Shown: positions 26,051-47,883, numbered from the stretch's first letter. The stretch: DNA of 64,000 nt from Medicago truncatula (GCF_003473485.1 NC_053042.1:44169762-44233761), one strand, 5' to 3'. Program-made: numbers and translations. The notes: generated from the sequence alone by a model not told the origin.

Positions 26051-26910
26051 GATTGGTGCTAGTTACACCCCAAAAAAAACTAGTTACACCCAAATTTATT
26101 TAAAATTTTACAATAATACCAAAATTGCCCTCTTCATGTAAATTTTTAAAAACCCATCTTTTATGATCGTTCTGAACCCTTACCTCCTTTCATCCACAAA
26201 TCACCATAGATGTGCAACCAATATCTGAATCAACATCTTTGTTATTGATCTGTATTATATTCATAAAGGTTAGTGAATTTCATGAATTTCATTTTCAATG
26301 AGTTTCTATTTGTTTATTGTTTGTTTTGGTATGAGATATGTTCAATTTAAGTTAGTGTAAATTAAGTTTATTTATGTTCAATTTAGGTTAATGTAAATTT
26401 AGTTTACTTATGTCAATGTAAATTAAGTTTATTTATTATGTTCAATCTAGGTTAATGTAAATTTAGTTTACTTTACCTTCAATCTAGGTTAGTGTAAATT
26501 CAGTTTACATGTATATAAGAGGTTAGTGTAAACTCAGTTTACTCAATCGAGGTTAATGTAAATTAAGTTTACTTATGTTCAATCTAGGTTAATGTAAATT
26601 CAGTTTACTTATGTTCAATTTAGGTTAATGTAAATTTAGTTTACTTATGTCAATGTAAATTAAGTTTACTTATGTTCAATTTAGGTTAATGTAAATTTAG
26701 TTTACTTATGTTCAATCTAGGTTAATGTAAATTTAGTTTAATCAATCTAGGTTAATGTAAATTAAGTTTACTTATGTTGAGTTAATGTAAATTCAGTTTA
26801 CTTATTCAATTTAGGTTAATGTAAATTAAGTTTACTTATGTTCAACTTAGGGGTATATTAGTCATTCTGGGGTGTAATTTGTTTTTTTTTGGGTGTGACT
26901 AGCACCAGTC
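26051..26910. mobile_element. MULE-type MITE with 9-base target duplication
   Basis: The left end gattggtgctagttacaccc and right end gggtgtgactagcaccagtc are inverted copies with few mismatches. The element is flanked by attatttaa (26042-26050) and attattcaa (26911-26919), a 9-base duplication with one change, as expected for Mutator-like elements. No transposase. Most of the interior is the minisatellite at 26346-26850. The right end lies about 330 bases upstream of the PPR start codon. Confidence 0.85.
26346..26850. repeat. Minisatellite inside the MULE-MITE, about 15 units
   Basis: Units of about 27-37 bases are built on ggttaatgtaaatttagttt followed by acttatgttcaatttag. Most units contain an imperfect palindrome, GTAAA-N5-TTTAC. 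Unit length varies because some units lack the gttcaatctag portion. Confidence 0.9.
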
Positions 26911-27085
26911 ATTATTCAATTAGTAAAAAAAAAAAAAGTTTGTTATTATTCAAAAAAGAAAAGAAAAAAAAACAATAATAAATAAAAAATAATAATAAAA
27001 CTTTGTTATTATTCAAACCAAACATGCCACATGTAACCAAAAAAAAAAAAAACCCAAACATGCCATCGTCAAAGACCCCTTTAGC

Positions 27086-27310
27086 ATGCAGCTTCACTCC
27101 AAAAGACATTATCAAACAAAAACCATCAAATTCAAACTGAAACTACCAAACAAAACAAACCTCTCTCATTCTGCAATTTCCCAAGTAACTCAACACCAAC
27201 ACCAAACCTCAGATATCTCTCCTTGTTTCTCTTCAAAGAAAAAATGTTTGTCAAGGTTCAACTCTTTTACATTCACACGTCCATATTCGCAAATGCAAAC
27301 ACCAACGTAG
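27086..27310 (+). other. Upstream ORF overlapping the PPR start
   Basis: A 74-codon frame starts at an ATG at 27086 and ends beyond the PPR start codon at 27244, in a different frame. Its C-terminal half (KKKCLSRFNSFTFTRPYS) is rich in Arg and Ser, like a transit peptide. It could be a uORF that reduces PPR translation if the transcript starts upstream of it, or coincidence. Transcript ends are not visible in sequence. Confidence 0.35.
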
Positions 27311-29727
27311 ACAAAACCGAAAAACTTTCCAACAACACACCCAAAAAACAGAAACTCCCTCTCAAAAACGGAACAAACATCGTTAAACGCGCTCAAAGAA
27401 CTGTTTTTCGAAGAAATCAACACACCCAGTTGAAGAAACAGTGTCCTGAGAAGAATTCAGGTGATGGGGTTGTTGAAAAAAGTAAAACTGGTTTGCACAC
27501 CAAGTGTTCGACGAAATGTGTCAGTTACGGCGGAATCATTCCTTCGATTTTAAAAGACTTGGATACAATTCAGGATGTTGAAGAAGCACTAAGACCATGG
27601 GAGAATAAGATTAATAACAAGGAAAGGAGTATTATTTTGAAGCAGCAGGTGAAGTGGGATAGGGCTTTGGAAATTTTTAATTGGTTTAATGACAACAAGC
27701 TTGAATTGAATGTAATTCATTATAATATTATGATTAGGATTCTTGGGAGAGCGCGTGAGTGGGCGCTTTTGGAGGGTTTGTGGAATCAGATGAATGCTAG
27801 AGGGATTGTTGCTACAAATTCTACTTATGGAACTTTGATTGATGTTTATAGTAAAGGTGGACTAAGAGAAGACGCACTTTTTTGGCTTGAGACTATGCTG
27901 GAACATGGGATCGAACCTGATGAGGTGACTATGGTGATTGTGGTTCAATTGTATAAGAAAGCAGGAGAGTTTCAGAAAGCTGAGGAGTTTTTCAGAAAGT
28001 GGTCGTTAGGTGAACCTTTGAGGCCAAGCAATAAGCATATGATGGATGCTCCGGAATCGGTTGAGAGGGCGTTGTTTTCCAATGCTTCATTTGGGTCACA
28101 TACGTATAACACTTTGATTGATACATATGGAAAGGCTGGTCAGCATAAAGAAGCTTCTGAGACTTTTGCTAAGATGCTTAAACAAGGCATACCGCCTACC
28201 ACGGTGACATTCAATACGATGATTCATATTTGTGGAAACCATGGACGGTTAGAGGAAGTAAGTTCACTTCTGCGGAAAATGGGAGAATTGCGATGCTCGC
28301 CTGACACAAGGACCTATAATACACTTATCTCTCTGCATACCAAGCATAATGATATCGATATGGCAACCAAATATTTTAAAAGAATGAAGGAGTCCTACCT
28401 CGAGCCGGATCCTGTGAGTTACCGTACCCTCTTGTATGCATACTCAATAAGGAAAATGGTTTGTGAAGCAGAAGAGCTTATAACAGAGATGGATGAGAAG
28501 GGCCTTGAAATTGATCAGTTTACCCAGTCTGCTTTGACTCGGATGTACATCGAAGCTGGAATGCCTGAGCGGTCCTTGTTATGGTTTCAAAGGTTTCACC
28601 GGGCTGGCAATATGACATCTGAGTGCTATGCTGCCAACATTGATGCATATGGGGAGCGTGGACATATTTCGGAAGCTGAGAAAGTCTTCCTTTGGTGTCA
28701 AGAACGGAAAAATCTCAGTGCCGTTGAGTTCAATGTGATGATTAAAGCTTATGGTGTAGGGAAATACTATGATAAAGCGTGTCAATTGTTTGATAGTATG
28801 GATAAACATGGTGTAGCTGCTGACAGATGCAGTTATAGTTCTCTCATACAAGTTTTAGCCAGTGCTGACCAGCCGCACATTGCCAAGCCTTATTTGAAAA
28901 GAATGCAGGTGGCAGGATTAGTGACTAATTGTATCCCATATTGTGCCGTGATTTCATGTTTTGTAAAATTAGGGCAATTGGAAATGGCAGAAGGTGTGTA
29001 CAAGGAAATGATAGGGCATGGTGTTAAGCCAGATATTATAGTTTACGGGGTATTGATCAATGCTCTTTATGGTGCCGGAAGGGTTAAAGAAGCTATAAGT
29101 TATGCCAATGAAATTAAAAGAGCTGGTTTGCCGGGAAATACAGTTATATATAATTCTTTGATTAAGTTGTACACAAAAGTTGGCAACCTAAGAGAAGCAC
29201 AAGAAACATACAGGTTGCTTCAATCATCAGAAGAGGGTCCTGCAGTATATTCTTCAAATTGTATGATTGGTCTTTATACTAAGCAGTCTATGGTTGAGCA
29301 AGCAAAAGAGATATTTGAGACCTTAAAGAAAAATGGAACTGCAAATGAGTTCTCCTTTGCAATGATGTTATGTTTGTACAAGAATATTGAAAGGTTTGAT
29401 GTAGCCATTCAAATTGCAAACCAGATGAGAAAATTAGAACTGTTGACAGATTCATTAAGTTATAATATTGTCCTTGACTTGTATGCTACTGCTGGGAGGC
29501 CCAAGGAAGCAATAGAGATTTTCAAGGACATGGTAACAGCTTCCATTCAACTTGATGATTGTAGTTTAAGGTCACTTAGAACTCTTTTGCTTAGATATGG
29601 AGCATCTAGGCAAGGTGTTGACAACTTACAAGTAATGATGAAAAAGGATGCTTCCCATGGTTTGCAAGCATGGATGTCAGCACTCACAAGTGTACTTGAA
29701 ATAGATGATTATGATACCGACGAATAG
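27244..29727 (+). CDS. P-class pentatricopeptide repeat protein, At3g23020-like
   Basis: A single exon encodes 827 aa. PPR proteins bind RNA in plastids or mitochondria and guide its processing, stability or translation. About 16 P-type repeats of 35 residues run from about residue 156 to 800, with typical starts such as YNTLIDTYGKAGQHKEA and YNSLIKLYTKVGNLREA. There is no E or DYW tail, so RNA editing by this protein alone is unlikely. From memory the central region closely matches Arabidopsis At3g23020 (for instance GTLIDVYSKGGL, TFNTMIHICGNHGRLEEV), a conserved PPR of unknown target. The first 150 residues are basic and weakly conserved, as expected for an organelle-targeting region. The start is the first ATG in frame. 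An upstream frame overlaps it. No introns or damage seen. Confidence 0.94.
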   Translation: MFVKVQLFYIHTSIFANANTNVDKTEKLSNNTPKKQKLPLKNGTNIVKRAQRTVFRRNQHTQLKKQCPEKNSGDGVVEKSKTGLHTKCSTKCVSYGGIIPSILKDLDTIQDVEEALRPWENKINNKERSIILKQQVKWDRALEIFNWFNDNKLELNVIHYNIMIRILGRAREWALLEGLWNQMNARGIVATNSTYGTLIDVYSKGGLREDALFWLETMLEHGIEPDEVTMVIVVQLYKKAGEFQKAEEFFRKWSLGEPLRPSNKHMMDAPESVERALFSNASFGSHTYNTLIDTYGKAGQHKEASETFAKMLKQGIPPTTVTFNTMIHICGNHGRLEEVSSLLRKMGELRCSPDTRTYNTLISLHTKHNDIDMATKYFKRMKESYLEPDPVSYRTLLYAYSIRKMVCEAEELITEMDEKGLEIDQFTQSALTRMYIEAGMPERSLLWFQRFHRAGNMTSECYAANIDAYGERGHISEAEKVFLWCQERKNLSAVEFNVMIKAYGVGKYYDKACQLFDSMDKHGVAADRCSYSSLIQVLASADQPHIAKPYLKRMQVAGLVTNCIPYCAVISCFVKLGQLEMAEGVYKEMIGHGVKPDIIVYGVLINALYGAGRVKEAISYANEIKRAGLPGNTVIYNSLIKLYTKVGNLREAQETYRLLQSSEEGPAVYSSNCMIGLYTKQSMVEQAKEIFETLKKNGTANEFSFAMMLCLYKNIERFDVAIQIANQMRKLELLTDSLSYNIVLDLYATAGRPKEAIEIFKDMVTASIQLDDCSLRSLRTLLLRYGASRQGVDNLQVMMKKDASHGLQAWMSALTSVLEIDDYDTDE

Positions 29728-31437
29728 ATATATCCTCTATCACTAGTTTTCAAACGCTTTGCTTTGAAAAGCTTGCAAAGTTCAGTTGATAGATATGAGA
29801 ATACTGTTAGTGTCACAACATGCTAGCTGCATTCAGTCGTTCCCCAATCCGGATTTCAAAGTGCATTCTATAATGCAAGCTTGACATAATTCTGTGATTG
29901 GTATGCTTCATGTTGATTCAGTCTTATGGCTTAATAGGGTCAATAAGAACTCGGGTTGAAGCTGTTGTATGTAAGAATAGACAACTTCTTAAGGTGAACT
30001 ATGTAAATCTTGTAATACTGTGAACTAGAGTATGAAGTTCACCTTGTACTTTTGGCCAAAGGCAAATCAAGGAATTCTGAAACCTTGACTCCCAACAAAA
30101 TGACACTGAGAAGGAATCCGATGCAGGCAATTTGATGAACCATGTAATTAAGTGTAAATTTAAAAACAAAATGTATACTTCATCATGGACCATTGTTGTA
30201 TGAGTTGTTGTATATGTAAAATTAAAAACTTCCATTTTGAGCTAGGAAAAATCTTTGTTGTCTCTATCTTCTTGTTCTTAGGGAAAGGGGTTTTGATAAT
30301 TTTGAATTCGATCTGAGGTAAGTAAAGTCTGATAAAAAATGTTGTAGTAAGGACCTCGAGTTCTTCTAAACAATTTATTCTTAACTTGAGACCGATCACT
30401 TGATTGACTTAATGACATTTAAAAAAGCTTAAACTTTTTTAGTGTTTGAATCATCTACAGCTGGAGAAGTCTCTACTTCTCTAGAGTTATTGCTCTCTGT
30501 AATCTAATTACTCTCACAACTATAACACCATAGAGAATTCAAATCCATTTTTTGTGACATAATAAACAAAGTAGATGTTAAAAATCTTACGAAATTTGGC
30601 CTTAATATGTGTATAAGCAGTTTTTAGCTTATTTTATTCTAAAGCTTCTCCATGTAGCTAATGGCTTGCTATCAAATTTTGTTTTCAATATATTCAACTT
30701 TACCCTAATTCTATATCTTCAATTGTAGAAAATAGTTATTGTATCAATTTGATAGAAAACGTTGGTTATGAGACAATACAAAAAATGCAATATAATTGGC
30801 AGAAGACATCACAAAAATCTATAATTTTGTGAATTTTTCTAAAATCTATCTCAGAGAATACTTCAATTAACTTGAATTCTGGTTACAATAACTAAATAAT
30901 TTTATTTCAAGAAGATCTGGAAAACACCACTATCGATCAAAAACCCAAAGTATATATCATATTCTCCACTATTGAATTTCAATGCTACCCTCCACATAAA
31001 ACTAACAATACTAACATTACATTTGTCATTTTAAAAATAAAAAAAATCACTCATCTTAAAAGCTCTATACCATTACCAGAATAAGTATCCAGCTTGAAAG
31101 AGAAAACAAAATATATTTTTTTACTTAGAAAAAATTAACAATAGCATATTTAAAACAACCTTTCACGTGAAAAGGCCGGACAAACTTCAAAGTGTGGAAA
31201 CAATTTCTTACTAATTTGGAGGGTCAAAAAATTATTCAAAATGTTTCAATTATCATTGCAATTGTAATAAAACAATAACAATCTCTCCTCTCTACCTACA
31301 GATTTGGTCCCTCTGCTATGATTACAAATTAATGCCTTCTGTCAGTAAACAATAAGCAGAAAAATGCTATAATAATAGTGGTGAAGCACCACTCTCTCTC
31401 TAATCAAGGTTTAGTGAAAGAAAGCCAGATTCATCTA
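29728..31437. other. Intergenic, convergent 3' ends of PPR and CPN60 copy A
   Basis: Contains the 3' flanks of the two convergent genes and AT-rich DNA without recognised elements. The part from about 31100 matches in patches the 3' flank of CPN60 copy B (about 42770-43080), for example acaatctct, gctatgattaca and gaagcaccact, showing that the duplication extends beyond the stop codon. Confidence 0.6.
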
Positions 31438-36837
<5,400 letters not shown>

Positions 36838-36970
36838 GGTGTAGTTTGATTGCGTATAGGGTAACTGAGAAAGCAAAGTACGGAAGAAATTGCAGAGACT
36901 GGTGTTGATGGAAGAACGCTGCACAGTTCCTTTTGAAAGAAAGAGAAAGATCTAGAAGAAGCAGCAGCTT

Positions 36971-36986
36971 TTAGGGTTTAGGGTTT
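36971..36986 (-). promoter_or_regulatory. Double telo-box in the leader of CPN60-A
   Basis: On the minus strand this reads AAACCCTAAACCCTAA, about 135-150 bases upstream of the ATG. Telo-boxes (AAACCCTAA) are known in 5' regions of plant genes for translation and other growth-linked functions. The same motif lies at the same distance in copy B. Confidence 0.65.
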
Positions 36987-37103
36987 TAACGTTTTCAGAT
37001 ATAGCCCGTGTATGTGTTTTGATATACTCTGGTTTTTTTTTTTTTTTTTTTTTTTTTATATATAATTTAGATGAGTTGAATTTCGGCTTATCGAACTAGG
37101 CAA

Positions 37104-38630
37104 ATGTTCATCGAGCCAAATGATAAAAGAAAATTTAGGTTACCCGCCAAAGGGTCTCCGCGTTGGCTAACTAAAGTTAAGTATCGACCTTACGAGTTAG
37201 TCAATTTCTTATCAATTGAATCAACATCATTGATAATTTCTCTATATATAAATGTATGGTTTGAATGTGAAGGGGGTTTGGATAACGCGGCCAAGAATCG
37301 CATTTTTGACCAATTTGCAAGGATCTTGTTGCTTTTATCATATCCAAAAGAATTCGCGATAAGATTTATGATCGAATGTGAGAGGTTTTTATTTTGTGTA
37401 GAAATTCATTACGAATGCTTTCTGATTATTGTCGCAGTTGTGCTAAGATTGGTCATGTCATTGGTCAAAGTAAGTGGTTGCATACCAACTATAAGGAAGT
37501 TTTACCCCACACCCCTACATTTATACTTTTACCAATACATTTGTTTCAAAATTCCTATTTTGTCTTTTTATACAAACTAAAATCTACCCCATCTTTTTTC
37601 ACTTTTTTCTGAACAAGATACGAAGAGTGATAAAAACGTGCATCCTTCTCCTTCTAAAAATCTTCTTCAGTCTCGGGCTCTTATATATCTATGATTTTAA
37701 CTTATCTTGTTCCTCTGATTGGATCTTGGATCTGAGAGTGTCTACTTTCTATTCACTTATATTTCTCAATTTGATTTGTATAATTTAATTTTGAAATTAA
37801 GATTATGGTTGTTTTATTCTTCAAATCCTTTGGAATTTGGCTTCTTATTATGTTATGGAATTTCACATAGTTTTTATTTAACTTGTTGTCTACGTCGATT
37901 GCTAGCTTCTATAAAAGAAGTCGAAAAACTATGATTCTGTACCAATAACATAGAAAACATTGACAAACCCGTAAAACCTCAATCAATGATTTCAGTAAAT
38001 AATTAAGATAACAAACACAACCATATGAAGAAATGATTTCGATAACAATAACATTCCGGTTGCAAGAATCAGTGTCCGTAAAAGAAAATCAAATTGAATC
38101 ATTTTTGACAAAAGATGGGGTGAAAGAGTGATTGAGTTTTATTTTATGTAAAAGGGTAAATTTGATACTTTATGTCAAATATCGAGGTCAATGTATAAAT
38201 GTAGGGGTGTGGGGTATAACTTCCCAACCATAATGCGTCATGGGAGGTTGCTAAGAAGCATAAAGTTGAAAACAAACACAATGAGAAGTTGCATTTCAAC
38301 TTCGATAAAGGAAAGTTTGCAAGGGTAAGACATTATCTTCCAATAACACTACGCGGCATCTCATTCCTCAGCATGCTAGACGACATTAGGTTGCACAAAC
38401 CGAGTCTCAACCATATTTTCAACATTTGACTAATGTTATTGTGCACTCATCAAGATTCAGCAAATTTGTTGAAGACGGGGACTCATTTATTATAGATATA
38501 ATAAGGTACATAGAGATGACAACTATTGTGCATGTGGAAGATGTTATTAAGTTTGTAGAAAAGGTATCTTCTACAAGCGATAAAGGCAAATATCGATAAA
38601 TAAATTTCATTCAACCCACCAAATTACTAA
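37104..38630 (+). mobile_element. LINE ORF1 (DUF4283/zf-CCHC_4-like) remnant, interrupted
   Basis: Translations near 37104-37500 give short pieces of a plant LINE ORF1-like protein, including YCRSCAKIGHVIGQ, a zinc-knuckle word, and VWFECEGGLDNAAKNRIFD. Several frames are needed. After the insertion at 37495-38224, more of the same kind of sequence follows (HYLPITLRGISFL at about 38330), with stop codons. A decayed copy cut in two by a MULE-MITE. Confidence 0.6.
37495..38224. mobile_element. MULE-type MITE inserted in a LINE remnant
   Basis: The ends ggaagttttaccccacaccc and its near-complement at the right form terminal inverted repeats of about 32 bases, one mismatch apart. The flanks are caactataa (37486-37494) and caaccataa (38225-38233), a 9-base target duplication with one change, which points to a Mutator-like origin. 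The 730-base interior codes for nothing recognised. Confidence 0.82.
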
Positions 38631-39184
38631 GCACTTAAATAAATATAAATGTTTTGAAATCAAGCAGTAATGCTCCATAACAATATTTATTGAACATCAA
38701 AATGTAAATCACCAATCTATCTAGATAGAAGGCAGGAGTTTGGGTGGTGATGCTACAATAGTATCTCGTTCAAATATATGACCTTAAGTAGAAGATGAAG
38801 GGGTAGTTGATCCTCTTGGTCATCATGTTCTTCATTCCGGTTGTTGATCCTTCGACATTTAGCAAGCCACGATCACCTTGCGCCATGTGTTCATCTGCAT
38901 TGAGAGAATTATTACCATGTTCACCTTGCTCATAGGCCACTGAAGACAACTTTTCAATTATAAGGTTTGCAAAGCATTATCTCCTCTTGTGTACTCATCC
39001 TATTGTTTGTATTACCTTGCTTGACTTGCAACCTTTTAATATTGATGATGAAGGATACAAAATTATTATTTTATAGAAAATGTTAACTTGTGCCCTTAAG
39101 GTACAAATTAAGAAGTTAAAGATAAAATATTTTTTTTGGAAATTGTGTATTCAACATCACAAAAGTTTAAACATTTATACTTTC

Positions 39185-40070
39185 TATATAAAATTAAGGA
39201 GCTTTACCCCTGTAATATAGAGCACTTTTGATTTTCCCTCCTGTAATTTTTTTTTTTTAGATTCCATCCCTTTAAAATAAAGATTTTTCAGGATTGCCCC
39301 TCATGCCCTGTGACTCAACAGAATCTTTGACGTGTCACTAACGTGACATTTTTTTTTTATTTTTCAATTTTTTTTGGATGTCACGTGTAAAATACTTTTT
39401 CCACATCATTTATAATAAACAAATAAAAATTTAAAAAATTAGGAAAAAAAAATTGATTTTATTTTATATTTCAAAATCTTTATTCCAGAATTTTTATAAA
39501 TTCTTTTTCGAAATTAAATAATTAGAAAAAAAAATCAAATATTTTTTACAAATTCAAAAAAATCAGATAATATTATTTTTTTCAAATTTTATAATTTTAA
39601 TTTAATTGGGATTTTTTTATTCCTGAATTATGAATTATTTTTTTGAAATAAAAAAATTCATTTTTTTTTTTCTGAAATTAGGAAGGATTTAAAAAAAAAT
39701 CTGGAACTTCATTTTCAAAATAAAAATTTCAATTTTTTTAAATTTTTGAAAAAAAAATTTCAATTTTTTTCTGGTTTTTAAAATAATTTTAGCTTTTTAA
39801 AAATTAATTAAAAAAAGATTTTTCGTTTTTAAAAAAAAAAAAAATTATTTTTTTAATTATAAATGACATGTAAATTCTTTTTTACACGTGGCATCCAAAA
39901 ATAATTGAAAAATAAATAAAAAATGTCACGTCAGTGCCACATCATAGATTATGCTGAGTCACAGAGCTCAGAGGGCAAAGAATTTTTATTTTACAAGGAC
40001 AGAATTTTAAAAAAGAATTATAGGAGAAAACCAAAAGTATCCTATATTATAGGGATAAAACTCCATTAAT
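39185..40070. mobile_element. Large foldback MITE, about 890 bases
   Basis: Inverted arms of about 150-200 bases: the left starts ggagctttacccctgtaata and the right ends tattatagggataaaactcc. Both arms carry gtgactcaacagaatc-like or gctgagtcac words and acgtgacat/atgtcacgt. The centre is a diverged, very AT-rich block. CACGTG occurs at 39382-39387 and 39885-39890, roughly symmetrical in the two arms. No coding capacity. Confidence 0.8.
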
Positions 40071-40441
40071 CATAAAATTAATTGTTTATTTTCTCTTATA
40101 GCTCCTTAACTTGTGTCATAAGGACACACAAGTTAACAAGACCCTTATTTTATAAATTATTCTAAAATTGCTCACTTATCCAACCACCTTACTGCATTGC
40201 ATTTACTTACTCTGTTTAACTTTTCCAATTCATCCCCTCAAACAAACTAACTAAATCTTTACGTTCGTTAATTGCACCAATATTTATTACGTTACATTTA
40301 CCTATTCTATTTGAGCTTTCCAACTCATCCCCTAAAACAAACTAAATAAATCATTACACATTTTCATTTCATATATGAATTAATTGGGTTCACTTAATTA
40401 GTATATTAACTCAGCCAAAAAAAAAAAAAGTATAAAATTAT

Positions 40442-40614
40442 GAGAAACACTAATAACACACTTTTCGACACTCTCTTTGATCGGTTAAAATTCACATAGG
40501 ACTCATCAAATTTATATGGGACCCACATGATTTGGTGGGGCCATGTGAATTTTAACCAATCAAATAGAGCGTATTGAAAAATGTGTTAAAATGTGTGATG
40601 TTAGCAAACCTCTC
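40442..40614. mobile_element. Palindromic MITE, about 170 bases
   Basis: The left half contains ctttgatcggttaaaattca and the right half its complement tgaattttaaccaatcaaat. The ends gagaaacactaa and ttagcaaacctctc are diverged inverted copies. The centre is gggacccacatgatttggtggg. No target duplication assigned. Confidence 0.65.
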
Positions 40615-41645
40615 AAATTATTAACATTGTAAAGAATGTGTGATTCTTTTCATTATTTAATATATAAACCATTCATTTTTCAACTATTAGTATTTAGATT
40701 ATGGATGAAAATGAGTCTAGGCAAACTTGTCTCAGCTCGAGTCAATAAGAAATGATTCAGTTTAAAATTTGATTCTAGTTCGATAAAAAAAAATTAGCTT
40801 GAACTCGACTCGAGTTTAACTTATTATGTTCAACTTGTTTACTCGAATCACATAATTCAAAAATCAGGTATTTTATAAAACAAGTAAAATAATTCAATCT
40901 CTAGCTTTTTAATTTTACTTTTTTGAAAAGGTAAAACTGAATTCAAATAATAGCTCTACCAAATTATAAGGTGTTTAATGTATAGACACGAATAAATGTT
41001 CAAGCCTCCATAAATATATTACAGAAAACTAAAAATATCAGCCACAAACACTCCAAAATAAAATTACAAAACCACACCAAAATTGGCACATGTAACAGGG
41101 GCAAAAACCAACAAAATTACACAATTAAGAAAAGCTTAAGGTCCATTTTAAATATTATATATAAAAAATTAAAAACTGAGCAACATTAATTATTGAAATA
41201 TATAAATAAAATCATATAAAATTAATTATATATATTTTTTAAAATAATTTAACTATTGTATATCAAACAATAGTATATATATAAATTAAGGTTTTTTATG
41301 CCACGTGTCACTTTCACGTTTATTCGTAATATTTTTATTATTAAGTATTTTACTTAACTTTTTCATTGAATTCCTAATATTTGATGTAACAGAAATATCT
41401 TAACAGAAATAACACAAATTCTTAAAAGTTAATTATATTATATATGTGTTAATATTTTTACTAAATCCAATTAATTTTATCTGTATGTGCATCTAAATAT
41501 TTATAATATGATATATTTTATTATATTTGTGTGTATTTGACCGATGTATTTTTATGTATTAGAGACAACTATTTATCCCATATATATTTTTTTTATATTT
41601 ACCGGTGATAAATTTTGTCATACGTTTTTCTTATTAATCAATAAC

Positions 41646-41816
41646 TACCAATCATGTATTTTTTTTTTTTTTTTGTCAAGTAGCCTAGTGGTTAGAGCTC
41701 ACACAATTTAATTGTGGAGAAGTAGAGTGTCCGGGGTTCGTACCCCGGCTCCTGCATATAATATGCAATATCCCTACCAACTGAGCTATGCTCACGGGGA
41801 TACCAATCATGTATTT
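41646..41816 (-). mobile_element. tRNA-derived SINE with perfect 16-base target duplication
   Basis: On the minus strand the element starts tccccgtgagcatagctcag, with a pol III A-box-like word (tagctcagttggt), a B-box-like word (ggtacgaacccc), the tail gaggctacttgac-like and a poly(A) tail. The direct repeat taccaatcatgtattt stands at 41646-41661 and 41801-41816 without mismatch, marking L1-type target-primed insertion. The body is 41662-41800. The perfect duplication implies a young insertion. This head and tail are familiar from Medicago SINEs (from memory). Confidence 0.9.
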
Positions 41817-43083
41817 ATATGTATTTATATGTATCAATGACAAATATGTGCCCATTGTTTATATTTTATTTTTATATTTATCAAAATGAAATAGTTGTCC
41901 CGTTTTTCCCTTTTTTTCTTATATCTCGGTGACAAGTCTTTGTTTCAATTCTTCATGATTGAATGTGTCCCAATTCAGTCAAGAAAAATTGAAGCAGATT
42001 AAAGCACAACCTCAAATTCTCTAATGCATCAGACACAAAATAGATAGATTTGAACTATGTAGATTTCAACAAATTCGGAACAGAACTAGGAAAACAAAGA
42101 CCAGTAAAGCGATGCACATATCACAACCAACTCAACCCTTCTGACATAGATGCAGAAGAACTACAATGATAGAGATGCTAAGTTGGAATGACAAATCAAA
42201 GAAAGGAGTTCAGAAAAACAACTCAGACCCAATGATCCGAGTTCAAACTCATGGATTCTTAAATGGGTTAAGTGAGATTGGTGCAAATCGTGGCGAGAGA
42301 GACCTCGACCTCGAGGAGGAGAGTGAAAATAATTATGTTTTGACGCATTAGTTGTCGTCTAGCTAGCAATACTCATTTTGACACACTCTTTCTAATCACT
42401 CTAATCACTCTATTAGTCTCTAAAGTTTGAAAATGAATTTCATATAAAACGGTGGAATCTATATGCATTTCATCCAATAAGAGTGTTAAAAAAATTGTGT
42501 TGAATTGAAAGTGAAGTTCAATGATTTTTACTGAGATTGGGGGATTTGGTTCACTGATTTCTACTTTGAATAATCCAAAAATAGGGGGATTTGGACCGTC
42601 TCGTATTTGAATACAACATGAAAGAGTTGTGTTGATATTATATCACCATTAAAGCTGCACTTTTTAGTGACACTATCCACAATTACTCTTGCAAAACAAT
42701 CACAAAAGCTCTCTATCAAGTATCAACCATAAATATCCAAGGCTGATGAGCATCAAATAAAGATTTTAACTTGGTAGAAAAAATTAACAATTTAAGCAGA
42801 ATTAAAACAACCTTCTTGTGAAAGGATCAACTTGGAAATTAACAGAGGCCGTCTTTTAGTTGACAATTTATGAAGGGAACAATTCCTCAATATTTTGGAA
42901 TGAATTGGATTGAAAATTGTTCCAAATGTTTCAACTACATCATAGCAATAACAATCACAAATCTACCTACCTACAGCTTTAATCTCTCACTATGATTACA
43001 TGGATGCCTTATGTCAAATAAATAAGAAAAAGAGAGGCTATAACAGTGTTGAAGCACCACTCCAATCCAAGTCTTCATAGCAG
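41817..43083. other. Intergenic stretch before CPN60 copy B
   Basis: AT-rich, with a 61-codon frame at 42166-42351 that matches nothing I recognise. From about 42770 it is the duplicated 3' flank of the CPN60 gene. Confidence 0.4.
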
Positions 43084-47754
<4,671 letters not shown>

Positions 47755-47883
47755 AGTGTGATTGGAATTGGAACTGAGAAAATTGAATTGAAGAAATTGC
47801 AGAGAGTGTTGTTGAATTGAAGGAAGAAACGCTGCAGAGTTGTTTTTGAAGGGAAAGGGGAAGTCTCTAGAAGAAGCAGCTTC

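Noticed and set aside
26346-26850. Regular repeats that could be taken for a CRISPR array
   Set aside because: Units are directly adjoining and degenerate without unique spacers, and the setting is a plant transposon.
36971-36986. Interstitial telomere repeat
   Set aside because: Only two units, placed at the same leader position in both CPN60 genes; a telo-box fits better.
41680-41800. tRNA gene suggested by A- and B-box-like words
   Set aside because: It lacks a cloverleaf and is bounded by a perfect target duplication and a poly(A) tail, so it is a tRNA-derived SINE.
42166-42351. 61-codon frame before CPN60-B
   Set aside because: It is short, matches no family and has no splice or promoter context.
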